From Anaeramoeba flamelloides (Eukaryota > Metamonada > Anaeramoebidae): a stretch of DNA of 64,000 bases. Of the stretch, positions 34,882 to 47,077 are shown in pieces. The notes under the pieces are model-generated. The model was not told the origin of the DNA, searched no databases, and was given only the letters and a program-made list of their open reading frames with translations. The stretch covers positions 6,944,501 to 7,008,500 of the forward strand of contig JANTQA010000051.1 of the NCBI GenBank assembly GCA_027625915.1. The letters are read 5' to 3'. The position numbers and the translations under genes were made by a program. Position 1 is the stretch's first letter; each line of letters starts with the position of its first letter.

Positions 34882-35906
34882 ATATTTTTTAAAGGGTTCT
34901 TTCCTTTTTACTCCACCCCTTTTCAAGGTTTAAAGGGCGTTTCATCACTTTATTACAATACAAAAATTCAAAAAGTTTTAATTCAAGTAAATCCCCAATT
35001 TTTTAAAATAGAGAACTTGATAATAGTTTTAAAAAAGTCTTCACTTTTTTTCAAATGGCTATATTTATGAAAAAGTTTTAATTATCATAAAAGTTTTCAC
35101 TTTTTTAAAATAGAAAATTTATAGAAAAAGTTTTAAAATAGTCCCAACTTTTTTTAAAAAGATTTGTTCAATTTTTTTATTTTATTTCATATGATTTTAC
35201 TTTATTTTTGAAAATTAGGTTTCTTACTGAAAAAATTTTGTAATTAAAATAATTTACTTATTTGTTATTAGTCCTTTTGGGTAGTAAAATTTTTCTTTCG
35301 TTTAAACAGTTGAACAGTGTTTCCTGAAATAACATCCAAAATTATTTTATAACTCCTATTTTCAAATATAAAGACATATGATTGAAACAATAACAATTAA
35401 ATTTACTGTATTGGTGTTGGCAGATTAGATGTATTTAATGGGTTTGAATAGAAGAAGGGAAAATATGAATTTTGGAAATTACAAAATTGAAATGATTTTT
35501 TTATATTTTTTATTTTTAGTCTTTTTTTTACTTTTTTTTTTGATGCTTAATTCATTTGTATTTTTTTTTATTATTTTCAGATCGATTGACATTTATTAAA
35601 ACCTTGTTAATCTAATACTATTGAAACAGTGAAAATGCTCATAGAGAAATTATTTTTGATTTCTATTTTATTTTTTATGGGTCTTAAATTGTATATCAAG
35701 ATTAATATTATTATTTTTTGAAAAAAGAATGAATTTGAATATTTTTTTTTTTTAAAAATTATCAAAATTGATTAGATTTTTTTAACAGAGCATCACTTTT
35801 TGATTGATGTGTATTATTCAGCTTTTTTATTTTATTTTTTTTTTTTTTGGATAATTTTTTAAAATTACTTCATATTTGAATTTTTTGGCAACCTTTTTTA
35901 CTGAAA

Positions 35907-35942
<36 letters not shown>

Positions 35943-36289
35943 CAAAGCTCCCAGGATTTGCCTAAATTTCATCAATTTTAAAATAAAAGATTTATATTAA
36001 TATTGATGCGTTAATATATTTATTTTATTATTTTCTATTTAATCAAGATTTTAATTATAATAAAAAGTTGAAATTTTTTCAAGCTAAAGTAGTTATGTTT
36101 TTGGATTTTTTTTTTGGTCTTGGAAAAAATATTAGAAATTATTTATTTTTACATTTTCTTTATTGGTTTTTATTTTTTTTTCAATTTTTTAAATATGATG
36201 ATTCAATACAATAATAGTAATTCAAAACTCAATACATTGGTTTGTTAATAATAAAAAACAAAAAAAGTTTTTAATTTTCTGATAAAATA

Positions 36290-37455
36290 AATAAAAAAAT
36301 AAAAAAAATATTACTGAGAAATTTCGTTTTTTAGATAAAATTGTAATGTATTTTAAATTAAGAGAAAAATTAAATTCATTTTATGCCAAAATTAAAAATT
36401 TAATATAAATAATTTTTACAAAACATTTATTTTAGCAATAGAATGTATTTGAAAATACAAAAAAAAATACAAAATAATTTCATGACATAATATTGAAATT
36501 AAACAAATAAAAACTTTTAAAATAGATTAGTCAATCAACCCTAAAATTTAAGCAAAAAATAAAAAAATAAATTTTAAATATTATTCAAAGATAATAGAAT
36601 AATCTTCGAAACCTAGATTTTTTTTTTTTTTAATTCTGTTATTAGTAAAAATTTGAATACTATATTTGTAGAATTTGATTTTTTTAATCTAAATTAATCC
36701 AGATATCGAAAAATAATTTTTGATCTATAGTATCCACTTATTTAATAATACTGTTTCTTTTATGACTAGATTTTAAAAAGTCAAAAATTTAAAAATAGTA
36801 AAAATTCTAAAAAAAAATTAATTATTAATCTAACTTGGACTATTATCCAAATCATTTCAATTTGAAAGAAAATACTTGTAGAAAAAATTTTTAAATTTTA
36901 CCAAGAAAAAAAATATTATTTTTTTTTAAATTTGAGCTTATATTTTTTTTTTATTTTTAAATTACTTAGAATCGAATATATATATTTCTATTGCTATTAG
37001 ATAGTTAATCAACTGATGAAATAAATTTTCTATGTGATGTTAAAATATCCTTTGATATGAATAAATTATTTAATCAAGTATTTTAGGTTATACTGGGGCA
37101 TAAATTCACATATAAATAATTCCAGTAAAGTATGATGTATTTTAATCATTAAAATTAAGAAAATTTTGATGTGTAGACAAACTTTTCAAAAAAAAAATCC
37201 CAATAATCCAAAAAAAATTTTCTACAAAATTTTGATTGAAAATTAAATAAATCCCAAAAAAATAAGAAAAATTTTTCAAATCGTGAAAAATTTTTTCAAA
37301 TATTTTTTATTCCATGTTACTGAATAATTTTTAATTATAAAATTATCCAAATAAGATAATTTTTTATAAATTTTATATTTTAGAAACCCATGATAACAAT
37401 TCGAATTAAAAATTTTCTTTTGAAGCCAATGAAAATATTTGGGGTTCTAAGCGAT
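36290..37455 (+). repeat. Long dispersed repeat (family G), copy 2
   Basis: Collinear with 14700-16450 minus the 585 bp insert there. It ends exactly where the family A element begins. Confidence 0.7.
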
Positions 37456-37654
37456 ACAAGCAGTTCCAATTTTAATACACAAACTTGCAAATAAATTTAA
37501 GACACAGTAAAAATCTCAAATTAAGGCACAAAATTTGGAATTATTTTTACAAAACTTTTTTTACTTGAATTTGAATTTTGTACTTTAATTTGAGATTTTT
37601 TTTGTACCTTAAATTTTGTTGTAAGTTTGTGTCTTAAAAATGAAACTGGCTATA
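37455..37654. repeat. Tc1-like palindromic MITE (family A), copy 2
   Basis: Begins TACAAGCAGTTCCAATTTTA and ends AAAAATGAAACTGGCTATA, with the AATCTCAAATTAAGGCACAA core of the copy at 41679-41879. Both ends have drifted. It abuts the end of the family G repeat. Confidence 0.75.
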
Positions 37655-37661
37655 TATAAAT

Positions 37662-38232
37662 AACACCCTTTCAAAAAATGTGACCCACCTGAAATAATAA
37701 ATTGACGAAAAAATATACCCTTTAGTATTCAAGGGTAACTAATAATTAAATATGATTCATAATTAACTTTAAAAACATTCTAAATATATAAAAACTGGAT
37801 ATTCAAAAATAAAAAAACAATAAAACCAAAAACTAATAAAAATTGAGTCACACTTTTTGATAAGAGCATTACACTTTTTTATTACTGAACTTTAACTCAA
37901 GAAAGGGTAAAAATAAGATTTTTTATTAATAATTAAATGAATTTTACAAGACGATATAGAGTCTCAATTTTCAAAATGACTATTTATCTTTTCAAAGATC
38001 TTTTTCTTTTCCACTTGATCTATTGTGGAAAAAAAAAAAATAAACAAGAAAAGGAAAAGAAAAACAAAAATTTGAAGTGGCTAAACAATTATTAGAAGAA
38101 ATTAGAAGAAATAACACTGATCTAAAAATTTGAAAATATTTTTCTAATTAAAATATGGAAATAATCCTCAAAAAAATTCCATGAATATTATAAAGCAAGT
38201 CTAAAGGTTTGAAAAATATTTGGTTTTCTGAG
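37662..38232 (+). mobile_element. Family F DNA element with coding-like remnant, copy 2
   Basis: Same left end (TTTCAAAAAATGTGACCCAC) and order of landmarks as 26947-27563. Near the right end one frame reads GKEKQKFEVAKQLLEEIRRN and continues NTDLKI, the clearest protein-like version of the family's helical segment. Confidence 0.65.
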
Positions 38233-40328
38233 ACCCCTTCTATTATAAAATAGAGTTTATTGGATAACATTTTTAAAAATCATGAATAATTGTTAAAAAC
38301 TTAATCTTTTAAATATGGAAAATATTACAAGAATAAGGAATAATAAAACAAATAACAAAAATAGTTAATTATGCATTTCTTGGAAGAGTAACCTATTTAA
38401 AATTATTCTTGAATTTTCTTTCGTGCAAAATCCCTCTATTTTTGAGTAAAATCTTAATTTTTGAACCAAAAATTAAAGGAATATTTTTATCATTTTCAGG
38501 ATTTTTAAGAAATTTTTAGTTTTTTTTTAAAAAATTTTCTCAGAAATTGTGACTTCCTTAATGAAGAAAGTAAATTTTCCAAATTTTGAGTAATATCATT
38601 TATGTTAAACTGAATTATTTAAATCATTTCTTTAAACAATACATTCATATTTCAATAAATATAAGACTGTCAGATATCAAATTATTAAAAGATTTACCCA
38701 ATTAAAAAAATCAAAATCAAAAAAAAAAAAAAAATAACAATTGATCCAGAAAAAATAAACTCAAATCATTTATTTATTGGTCTTATCTATAATGTTTGGA
38801 ATACTGGCTTCTTATTTGCTTTCTTTTTTTCTAAATTCTGAATGGGAAAAACTTTTATTTGAAAATTTTTTTATCACTGGTATTTGGATTAGTATTGAGA
38901 ATATTTTTCTCTGCACAGTCATCGGAATTTTCTTGGAAAAAAAGTGTTCTCTGATGTTTGTGTTTTACTTTTTTTGCTAGTATTTCTATTTAAAAAAGTT
39001 AATTCTGGAAAAGGAAGTGAAAATTTTTAGTATATATAATTTAAATACTGGTACAAATTACTTTCTATTGTTTAAGAATTACAAAAATGAATATCAAAAA
39101 TTATCTTATCATTTAATAAATCAAATTAGGGGTTTGATCTAGGAAATAGGATATTTTGAAAATCTCCTTCTTTGGAAATAAAGATTTATTTGATACATTT
39201 GTTTGGATTAGATAATTTTTTATTTTTGATTAAATTGGAAACTCAATATAATTATGATTTCTGGTTTAATTTTTTTCGAAATTTTTTCGAAATTTTTTAT
39301 TTTGGGTTGAATCTTTTTTAACTGTTTTTTGATTCCTGAATTTCAACTACTTTATTGTATTTTTTGAAATAGTTATCTTTGTTTTGGTTTTGTTTGAAAA
39401 AATATATGAAAAAAAAATTTCTAATAAAAAGTTTTGTGCAATAATATATAATCGTAGTTCGCAAGAAATACAAAGTAAGGGCATATTTATTCATATAAAA
39501 AGAAGATGACAAAAAAAGAATCTTCAAAAATATATTTTGGTTGAATTTTTTCTTCATTTTTGATTTTGACAAATTTATTTGGAAAGGTGATCTTTCTAAT
39601 TTGGTCTTCTAAAAGAAAAATGTTTAAAATAAACACCTTTTTGGTGTCTGATTTTTTTTGGTTTATTCTTGGTTTTATTTCAAGTATTTGTATAATCTCC
39701 TTTGTTGATCATGTACTAAATCTAATAAAATCAAAAATTTATATATAAAAAAAGTTCAAATAACTGAACATTTAACAGATTCAACTCTATGTTTATTCGA
39801 TGTTCTTTTCACAAACAACACAGCAAAGGTTGGTATTTTGTTTTCAATGATTCAATCGCATAAGGTCCTAAAAAAATTTTTTTTTGTAAGTTTGTAGTTA
39901 TTATTAGTATTGAAAAAAATAAAGAGGGCATATTTGTCATAGATATAATTTAATATTTTGATTCTTGATTTAGAAATTTTTTTTTGAGAATATAGAACTT
40001 TGAGGTTTTGTGAAGTTATTAATTTGTTGATACTTTGATTTTTTATATAGTTAGTTCTAAGATTAGATTGTAGAGATTTGAGATATTTGTTAATCTTGTT
40101 TATTTGTTAGTGTATTTGGTATTCTATATCTAGTAATTATAATTTTGGTCAGCTGAGTGATATTTGTATTATTTTGATTTTTACAGTTATGTGTAGGAAA
40201 TGTTATTATTATGTTTTGTGTTTGAAATATTGAAAAGTAAAAAATGTTGAAAGGTTTTTTCGGATTTATTATTGATAGTTAGGGGGATTATTTAAATTTA
40301 ATAAATAATAATGAATGTTTTAATGAAC

Positions 40329-40400
40329 GGGTAAATAGCGAAGTGGTATCGCGTCTCATTTGCATTGAGGAGGCCCGGAGTTCGATTCTCCGTTTATCCA
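40329..40400 (+). tRNA. tRNA-Ala (anticodon UGC)
   Basis: A complete 72-base cloverleaf without intron. The acceptor stem GGGTAAA pairs with TTTATCC and has the G3:U70 wobble that defines alanine tRNA; the discriminator base is A400. The anticodon stem TCTCA/TGAGG encloses loop TTTGCAT, anticodon TGC at 361-363 of this block (40361-40363). The T arm CGGAG/CTCCG encloses TTCGATT. The internal pol III promoter boxes TAGCGAAGTGG (A) and GTTCGATTC (B) are intact. A T7 run right after the gene (40402-40408) would serve as pol III terminator. It reads GCA codons, likely the commonest Ala codon in such AT-rich genes. Confidence 0.97.
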
Positions 40401-40664
40401 ATTTTTTTATTTTAACAATGAATTTTTTTTTCTCACAAATCTTTATATTTTCAATGAATTAAAATAAATTAAAAAATCAATTATCAGAAGAGTTTAGAAA
40501 GCGAAAAGTTTCGAGAAATTGTAATGAGTGTAAATATATAAACCTAAATTATATATTTCAAGATTGATTTTATTATTTGAACAATTAATAAAAAACTTTG
40601 AAAAACAATTTCATTTTGAAAGTATATTACTGTTGTTATTCATTCGATCGCGAGGAAATATGCA

Positions 40665-40834
40665 TATTATTTTCACGAGTAGATCCAAAATTTGAGATAT
40701 TTTTTCTTTTTTGTCTTGAGAGAAATAGTAATCTTTACGAGAGCTTTAGATTAAGTTTAAAGATTACGATTTCTCGAGAGAAAGAAAAGAAAAAATATCT
40801 CCAATTTTGGTTCTCGAGTGGTTAAAAAATAATA
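40665..40834. repeat. 170 bp foldback element
   Basis: TATTATTTTCACGAGTAGAT.. is mirrored by a right arm ending CTCGAGTGGTTAAAAAATAATA; the inner arms GAGAAATAGTAATCTTTA and TAAAGATTACGATTTCTC also pair. The inverted arms run nearly to the centre. Only copy noticed; it lies 265 bp after the tRNA. Confidence 0.7.
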
Positions 40835-41678
40835 TGGAGATTGGAGGAGCAAGAGAGTGGTGAATACCATAAGATATTTTATTGAATTCAGCCAAAAAAT
40901 GTGAAAATCAAGACAAGACGAATAACAACCAAGAAACAAATAGTAAAATTAAGATGGATTATTTTTTTTTCTTTTTTGTCAAATTAAAAATGTTGAACAA
41001 AAAAAAGTTTGTTTGATAATCGAGACAACAGTTGGAAATTGTTAGTTGAACTGTTTCCTGAACTGTTTTAAAAAACATTTTTTAGCACTTCATTTTTTTT
41101 CTTTTGGATTTTGGTTTTATTTTTGACAGTTGTGGAAAGATCATCTTTTTGGACTGTTTTGACTTCTATTTGGTTGAAAATTTTAAAGTGATTTATTTGA
41201 ACAAAGATCGTTTAAAATTTTCACTTTTGAGATCTTTGGAAAAAAATACAAACAAATAAACAGAAGTAATTTTAAAAAAATGAAATGTCGAGTGAACCAA
41301 GATATTTTCAAAAAATATCTTGGTGAAAACAAAATCCAACAGTGAAGAATTTGGGTAAAGGGTAAAGTATTGGTATCATTTTTTAGGGAATCGGAGAAAG
41401 TCACCAAAAAATAGTCAAAATATTTTTTTTTGTCATTTAAAAAAAAATGTGATCAATAATCCATGAGAAGTTAGTACTAATTTTGGAGAGAGAAAAATTC
41501 ACTCAATATTTTTTTTTTCACATTAGTAAAAAATACGACTTTTTTTGCAAAGAAATAAATATCTTTTAGGGATTTTAAAGTATTTATAAGAACAATTAAC
41601 ATGGGAAATATGTCTAATTTTAAAAATCAAGAATAAATTAAATAAATGATATCCAAAAAGATTAAAAAAAAAAATGTT

Positions 41679-41879
41679 ACAGTCAGTTTCACTTTTAAGG
41701 CACAAACATTCAACGAAATTTAAGGCACAAAAAAATCTCAAATTAAGGCACAAAATTTGGAATTTTATTTTTTTACAATTTATTTTTACTAGAATTTGAA
41801 TTTTGTGCTTTAATTTGAGATTTTTATTGTGCCTTAAATTTCGTTGAATGTTTGTGCCTTAAAAGTGAAACTGACTGTA
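41679..41879. repeat. Tc1-like palindromic MITE (family A), near-perfect copy
   Basis: Both ends read TACAGTCAGTTTCACTTTTA in inverted orientation and the arms match for about 50 bp, then again through AATCTCAAATTAAGGCACAA. The 5'-CAGT ends with TA at the boundary fit Tc1/mariner-type movement. The nearly identical arms suggest recent activity. Other copies are at 18806-19007 and 37455-37654. Confidence 0.85.
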
Positions 41880-43797
41880 TATTAAATATTGCGAACAAAT
41901 TATATAAATTATTTGGAAAAAATAAGATTAATTGTGATTAATTTTCAATTCTACAGATTATGAATAACAAATTACACTCTTAAAATACATTATTTGATAA
42001 TATTACTTTTTTTGAAAGATTAAAACTATAAATCGGAATTCTTTAGTCTGTTTGTAAAATATAATGTTTTCATCAAATTCGATTGTTGTAAATTCACTGA
42101 AATGATCAAGGGTGTACCATTAATTATTATTTGGAAATAATTAAATTAAATAAATATTCATTTGAGTTATTAAATTGGATATCCAAGGTTTTAAAGGGTT
42201 TTTTTGGTGATATTTTCAAATGAATATTTTCCAAATTTTATTACATTTATGCTCTGAAAAAATCTTAAAATTGATAAGAAAAATACAGTGGGGCGGAAAT
42301 TATATTCGTTCATATTTAAAATATTTTTTGTAATAGTTTTGTAAAATAAGTTTATTTTTATACTGGGTTATTTTCAAGCTTGTACTTTTATTTTTCAATT
42401 TTATTTTTATATATTTCTTACGTAAATATGAAGATTTCTTTCTTTTTTCAAAGAAAATACTTTTTTTTAAATAATTTTAAAAATGTGTTTGGATTTTTCT
42501 CAAAATAAAAAATGAGAAAAATCGATCAATCTTTTAAAAACTATTATTCATTTTGGAAAATAGTTTTTAAAAAGTAACTCTGGTTTTGAGTAACTTGAAT
42601 TTGAAAAAAAAAAAAAACAAGTAAGCCCACGATAATCCAAAACTTTTTTTTAATTGATATTAAAGTGGATTTAAGAAATTTTTTGATTTGTCAATATGTT
42701 TTGATGTAATTTCTAAAAATACAATAAGATTTCTTTTTTCACTCAGAAAAAAAGGGTTAATTTCCAAAATTTTTAACTTTCTTCATAATATTATTAGAAG
42801 TGTTTCTGTGGTTTTATATTAGAATAGTATCAAAAAAATATTTTTCAAATTTTTGGATCCAAAAAACTTTTACAATTTTTTCAATCTAAATCATTTTTTC
42901 TAATTTTATAAAGTTTTCTGTTTCTTTTTCTTTCAATTCTTGTCTTTCTCTTTTTTTATTTTTTTTTTAAAAAATTTTTTATTTGCCAAAGATTCAAATA
43001 TTTTCTGACGAATATGACCCAGCACTCTAAAAGATAAAATGAATTAAAATCTAAGTCTAAATAACAAGTCATTCAACTCACCAAAAACATATATCCTCTC
43101 AATACTACTACTATTTTGTTATCTTATTTTTTTTTTTTTTCCACTCTTCATTTTTTATTCTTTTTTAATTCTTCTTCTTCTTTTTCGAGAAAACTAAATT
43201 GGGTTTAAAAATCGTTATAATGACTGTAATTAAAAGGTTCTTTTGAATACTCTTTGAATTGGGAGTTATAAATTTAGTCACTTCGAAACTCTCCCTAGAA
43301 CAGATTAAGAGTCATTGGGTAATTAACATATACCAATAAATCCGAATCTTTATCAAAGATTCTTCCTTTTCTTTTTCTTTTTCTTTTTCTTTTTCTTTTT
43401 TTTAAAAAATATTCCTTTTTTTAAAGATTTCTTTTTCTGTCAACTTTTCTTTTTTGATCTTATTTTTTTGAAAATAGGTTAATTTGGAAAATCAAGTGAA
43501 AATTAAAATTTTTTCAAAAAGAAAAATAATTCTTTAGAAAAATTAGGGTCATATAATTTGTTTATTAATTGATTTAATTATTAGAAAAAAATATTCTTAT
43601 AATTCTATTTTTCAGTTAAAGTTCAGTAATAAAAAATCAGTAATGCCCATTTCAAAATTTGTGACTTACTTTTTTATTTTTTATTGGTTTTATTGTTTTT
43701 AATTTTTGAAATACCTGGTTTTTATATATTTTGAATGGTCGAAAAGTGAATTACAAATCAAATTTAATTTTGATTTGTTCTTGGATACTAAAGGGTA

Positions 43798-44336
43798 CTA
43801 AACCCCATTCCAAAAATTTGGACACACCCAAAATCACAAATAAGCAAAAAAAAACCCAATATATTATATTTTGTCAAACTTAATATAAAAATCCATTTTA
43901 ATAACCAGGCTATTAATGTTTTTTTAAGTAATCGTGTTCATACAAATAAAAGAAAGAAATATAAAACTCAAAAAAAAAAAAAAAATAGTATGTCGAAAAT
44001 AATGAAACGGGCGGAACATTAAATGTATTGGTAAATTTGTTGAAATTTCACCAACAATTCTTGATCGATCAAATGATAAGATAGCATGGATCAATTGTCT
44101 GTGATTTTCCAATTTTAACAAACTCAACACTAACTTTCTATCAACCATCGAAAAAAATTTCTAGATCTAAGGAAACAGATTACGTAACTCGAAAAAAGGA
44201 AATGAAAACAAAACAAAAAAGACAAAAAATGAAATAGTTTCTAAAATCAAAATTCTTACTAAATTGAATTTAAAGTGTGGTTTTGTTATTTTTCACACTG
44301 TTTAAGCTGTGTCCAAATTTTTGGAATTTAGTTTAG
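43798..44336. mobile_element. 539 bp inverted-repeat element carrying an open frame
   Basis: The left end CTAAACCCCATTCCAAAAATTTGGACACA and the right end, read inverted, CTAAACTAAATTCCAAAAATTTGGACACA agree over about 29 bp with three mismatches. It splits a family F element, so it arrived later. A related end (TTCCAAAAATTTGGATACA) is seen alone at about 53093. It contains the minus-strand frame at 43924-44148. Confidence 0.7.
43924..44148 (-). CDS. Open frame inside the 539 bp element, unrecognised
   Basis: It starts ATG at 44148 and reads MVDRKLVLSLLKLENHRQLI, then HAILSFDRSRIVGEISTNLP and IHLMFRPFHYFRHT, before running into a poly-Phe tail made by a T run. The first 55 residues have ordinary protein composition, unlike the surrounding sequence. 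No family recognised and no transposase triad. It may be a remnant of the element's own gene, or host sequence it captured. The true end may be a splice site before the T run. Confidence 0.35.
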   Translation of the reverse strand: MVDRKLVLSLLKLENHRQLIHAILSFDRSRIVGEISTNLPIHLMFRPFHYFRHTIFFFFLSFIFLSFICMNTIT

Positions 44337-45436
44337 TTTATTCCAATTTGTTGTTTCAGGTGGGTAACAATTTTTGAAATGGGGTTCAGTTTATTTTTAA
44401 AATAATTATAAAATATGTTGAATTTTTAAAAATGACAGAAAGAGGAAAATAGATATATTTTTAAGAATCAAAAATTCATTATATATAATAGATATAAAAA
44501 TAAGTTCGGTAAAAAAATATTTAGTATTTTACTTCATTTTTCAAATTTGGTGATTCTGTAAAATTGTTTTGAATTTGTAATTAAATTAAATGTTTTAGAA
44601 ATAACGTATTTGGGCATGTTAAACTCTTGATATAAAAGAAAAGTTGATTTTTTTTTTTTGGAGAATCTTTGGTATATAATGAATCACAAAAAAATAAAAT
44701 AAAGTAAACAATATTTAAATACTGCATTTATTCCACAAAACTTGTAATCTGAAAAAAAGAATTTTCCTATGAAAAATTAAATATAAAATTTTTCTTAGGG
44801 TAAATTCTTTGAGAAATCGATACTATATCTCGTTATTATTTATTTAGTGTTTCATTATTAACGATCTCTACTAGAAACCCAAAAAAAAAAAAAAAAAAAA
44901 AAAGAAACAGAAAATATTTCTCATAATTCGAATCAAGATCCCATCAACTATAAACAGGATATTTTAAACACATTATTTCCAAATATATTTATTCTTTACT
45001 AAAATAATTAATTATTGAAATACTTATGACAATTATTTTTAAATAAGAAATGGTTTATATATATATAAGCCAAATTTTTAAAAATAAAATTCAATTTGTT
45101 TTTATTTCTTTTCATCTCAAAGATCCCTAATCTCTGAAATATGAAAAAAAAAATATTTTGTATCTAGAGTGGGGTCATATTATTCTGGTTTTTATCTTAT
45201 CCATATTAACTTGATATTACTTTTAATAGTGGTTTAAAAAGTGAAAGTTTCTTTTTTCAATTTATTTATTTTTTTTCCAAATTTGAATCCCATGGGTGTA
45301 AGATAAATATGTAGGGGTTTAGTTATAAAAGAAATGGATAATGGATGTTCAATAGGAATTTTTATTTAATTTGGTTTTTTTTTTTTTTTTTTTTTTTTGG
45401 GGGGGGGGTGAAATATTTATTATATTTATATATATC

Positions 45437-45921
45437 GCACTATTGTTAAAAAGAATGCTTGTAGAAAAGTTCAATATGTATTTTAAATGAAAATGGTGTT
45501 TTTTTGTTATAGAAAAACTAAACATTAATCGATAAAAGAAATTGATAATAAACCATAAATAAATATGGTATTGGTTTCTTAAAGTTCGATTATTTAAAAT
45601 AAATTCAAAAAATGAAGTATCAAATTGGACCTTTTATCGCAAAAAAATAGCGTAAATAATCGATAAAAAATTTAATCAACAAAAAAATAACAAAAAATTT
45701 CAAAAAAAACTGAGAATATTATGGAAAATTTATAACAAATTGCATTTCATTATAAAATTTACTAAAAAGATCAAGAAATTGACATTTAAAATTGAATTTA
45801 ACTTGGGTGTACTGCTGGGTGGTCACTTTGGTGTTCCATTGGAACAAGAATAAAAAAAGTCATGGATTATATTTTGAAAAACAGATAAATTTTGTTGAGA
45901 ACACATTATTTTGATCACTGA
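45437..45921 (+). repeat. Family C element, copy 2, diverged
   Basis: Keeps TTTTTTTGTTATAGAA, GGTATTGGTTTCTTAAAGTT, ACTGAGAATATTATGGAAAA and the TTATTTTGATCACTG end. Confidence 0.7.
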
Positions 45922-46086
45922 AAAAAGGAAATAAATAATTCTAATTAACAAACCAAAAATCAAAACGTATATTATAACTTACCTTCCAGCCTGTTATTCT
46001 TATACTAGCATATTTTCAAAAATGGATTTTTGGTAAAACACTTTCTAAATTGAAAAAATAAGATCACTCCTAAACCACTATGAAAA

Positions 46087-46564
46087 TAGTGTTGTCAAAA
46101 TATAGCGTGCAAAAAAATTTAAAGCATGTTTTAAAATAAAAAGCGTGTTTTTTTGTCATAGAAGACCTATACATTAACCAATCTGAGAAACCAATAATAA
46201 ACCCTAAAAAATATGGTATATGTTATTTAAAGAACTATTATCTAAAAGAAAATTCTCAAAATGAAGGATCAAATTGCAAAATTTTTTTCAAAAAATAGAG
46301 TTAATTGATCATAAAATTTATATTATCAAAAAAACAAAAAAATTCAACTAATTAGAATATTATGCAAAATTTTCAACTATTTGTATGAATAATTTAAATT
46401 TTACTGAAAATAACCAGACCTTTATTTTCAAAATTGATTTGATCTTTGGTATACTATTTGGTAGTAGATTGGATGTTGCCTTGGTACAAGAAGAAAAAAA
46501 AACATGGATAATATTTTGAAACAGGGATTATAGTCTTTTTGCAAGCATTATTTTGATCACTGTA
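46087..46564 (+). repeat. Family C element, copy 3
   Basis: The left end TAGTGTTGTCAAAATATAGC and the right end CATTATTTTGATCACTGTA are inverted repeats of the TACAGTGATCAAAATAATG type. Body as in the other copies. Confidence 0.8.
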
Positions 46565-47077
46565 CAATTATATTTTGAAGATTGATCAGGTAAGAAACAA
46601 AAATATTAATACATTACATCATTCGACAGATAATCTTTTATCTAATTTCAGTTCCTGTAAACCTTAAAAAAATCAAAAAAGATACGTTAAATTAATTTAT
46701 TCTGATAAAAAAAAATTATTTGAATTACTCAAAAGATTATTTCTGAAAATGACACCAACCAGTTAAGGTATTAATAAACATTTTCATAATAATTTACTTT
46801 GAATAATAAATCAATAAATATTTTCATTCGACTTTGGAAAAAATTATTTATCTTAACAAAGCAACATTTCAACAATTTCCAATATTAAATCTTTTTTGAA
46901 TTTGTGAATTTCACATTTGAGTTTTTTAAAACTTTTATATTTCAGCAAGTTTGATTTGAAAGCTGTAAACCAGTTTATTTTTCAATTAAAGTAACTTACA
47001 GGTTATGTCAAATACTATCAAAAACCTGAAAAAAATAAACATTTTTTTTTAAAAAAGCTTCAAAAATACAAATTCCA

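Larger units (their letters stand above)
33227..40328. other. Gene-poor stretch between RRN3 and the tRNA
   Basis: Holds a TTTTTC-rich tract (33282-33336), a family C element (34436-34881), a TA microsatellite (35911-35940), a family G repeat (36290-37455), a family A element (37455-37654) and a family F element (37662-38232). Hydrophobic open frames at 38777-38980 and 39560-39748 have no recognisable motif. 33600-34400 and 38240-38750 show nothing I can name. Confidence 0.65.
42763..44395 (-). mobile_element. Family F DNA element, inverted, with insertions
   Basis: The two ends in reverse orientation are at 42763-42900 and 43615-43797 plus 44345-44395 (TTTCAGGTGGGTAACAATTT). The middle carries extra sequence at about 42960-43430 and the 539 bp element at 43798-44336. 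Confidence 0.55.
40401..47077. other. Gene-poor stretch between the tRNA and importin alpha
   Basis: Holds a foldback (40665-40834), the best family A element (41679-41879), an interrupted inverted family F element (42763-44395) with a younger element inside it (43798-44336), and two family C copies (45437-45921, 46087-46564). CT-rich tracts lie at 43125-43200 and 43365-43400. Frames at 41183-41407 and 41523-41753 lie in repeat or low-complexity sequence. 44400-45400 shows nothing definite. Confidence 0.65.

Noticed and set aside
38777-39748. Hydrophobic plus-strand frames (38777-38980, 39560-39748) as exons of a membrane protein
   Set aside because: T-rich DNA gives Phe/Leu/Ile-rich frames by chance; competing frames exist and no splice pair joins them.
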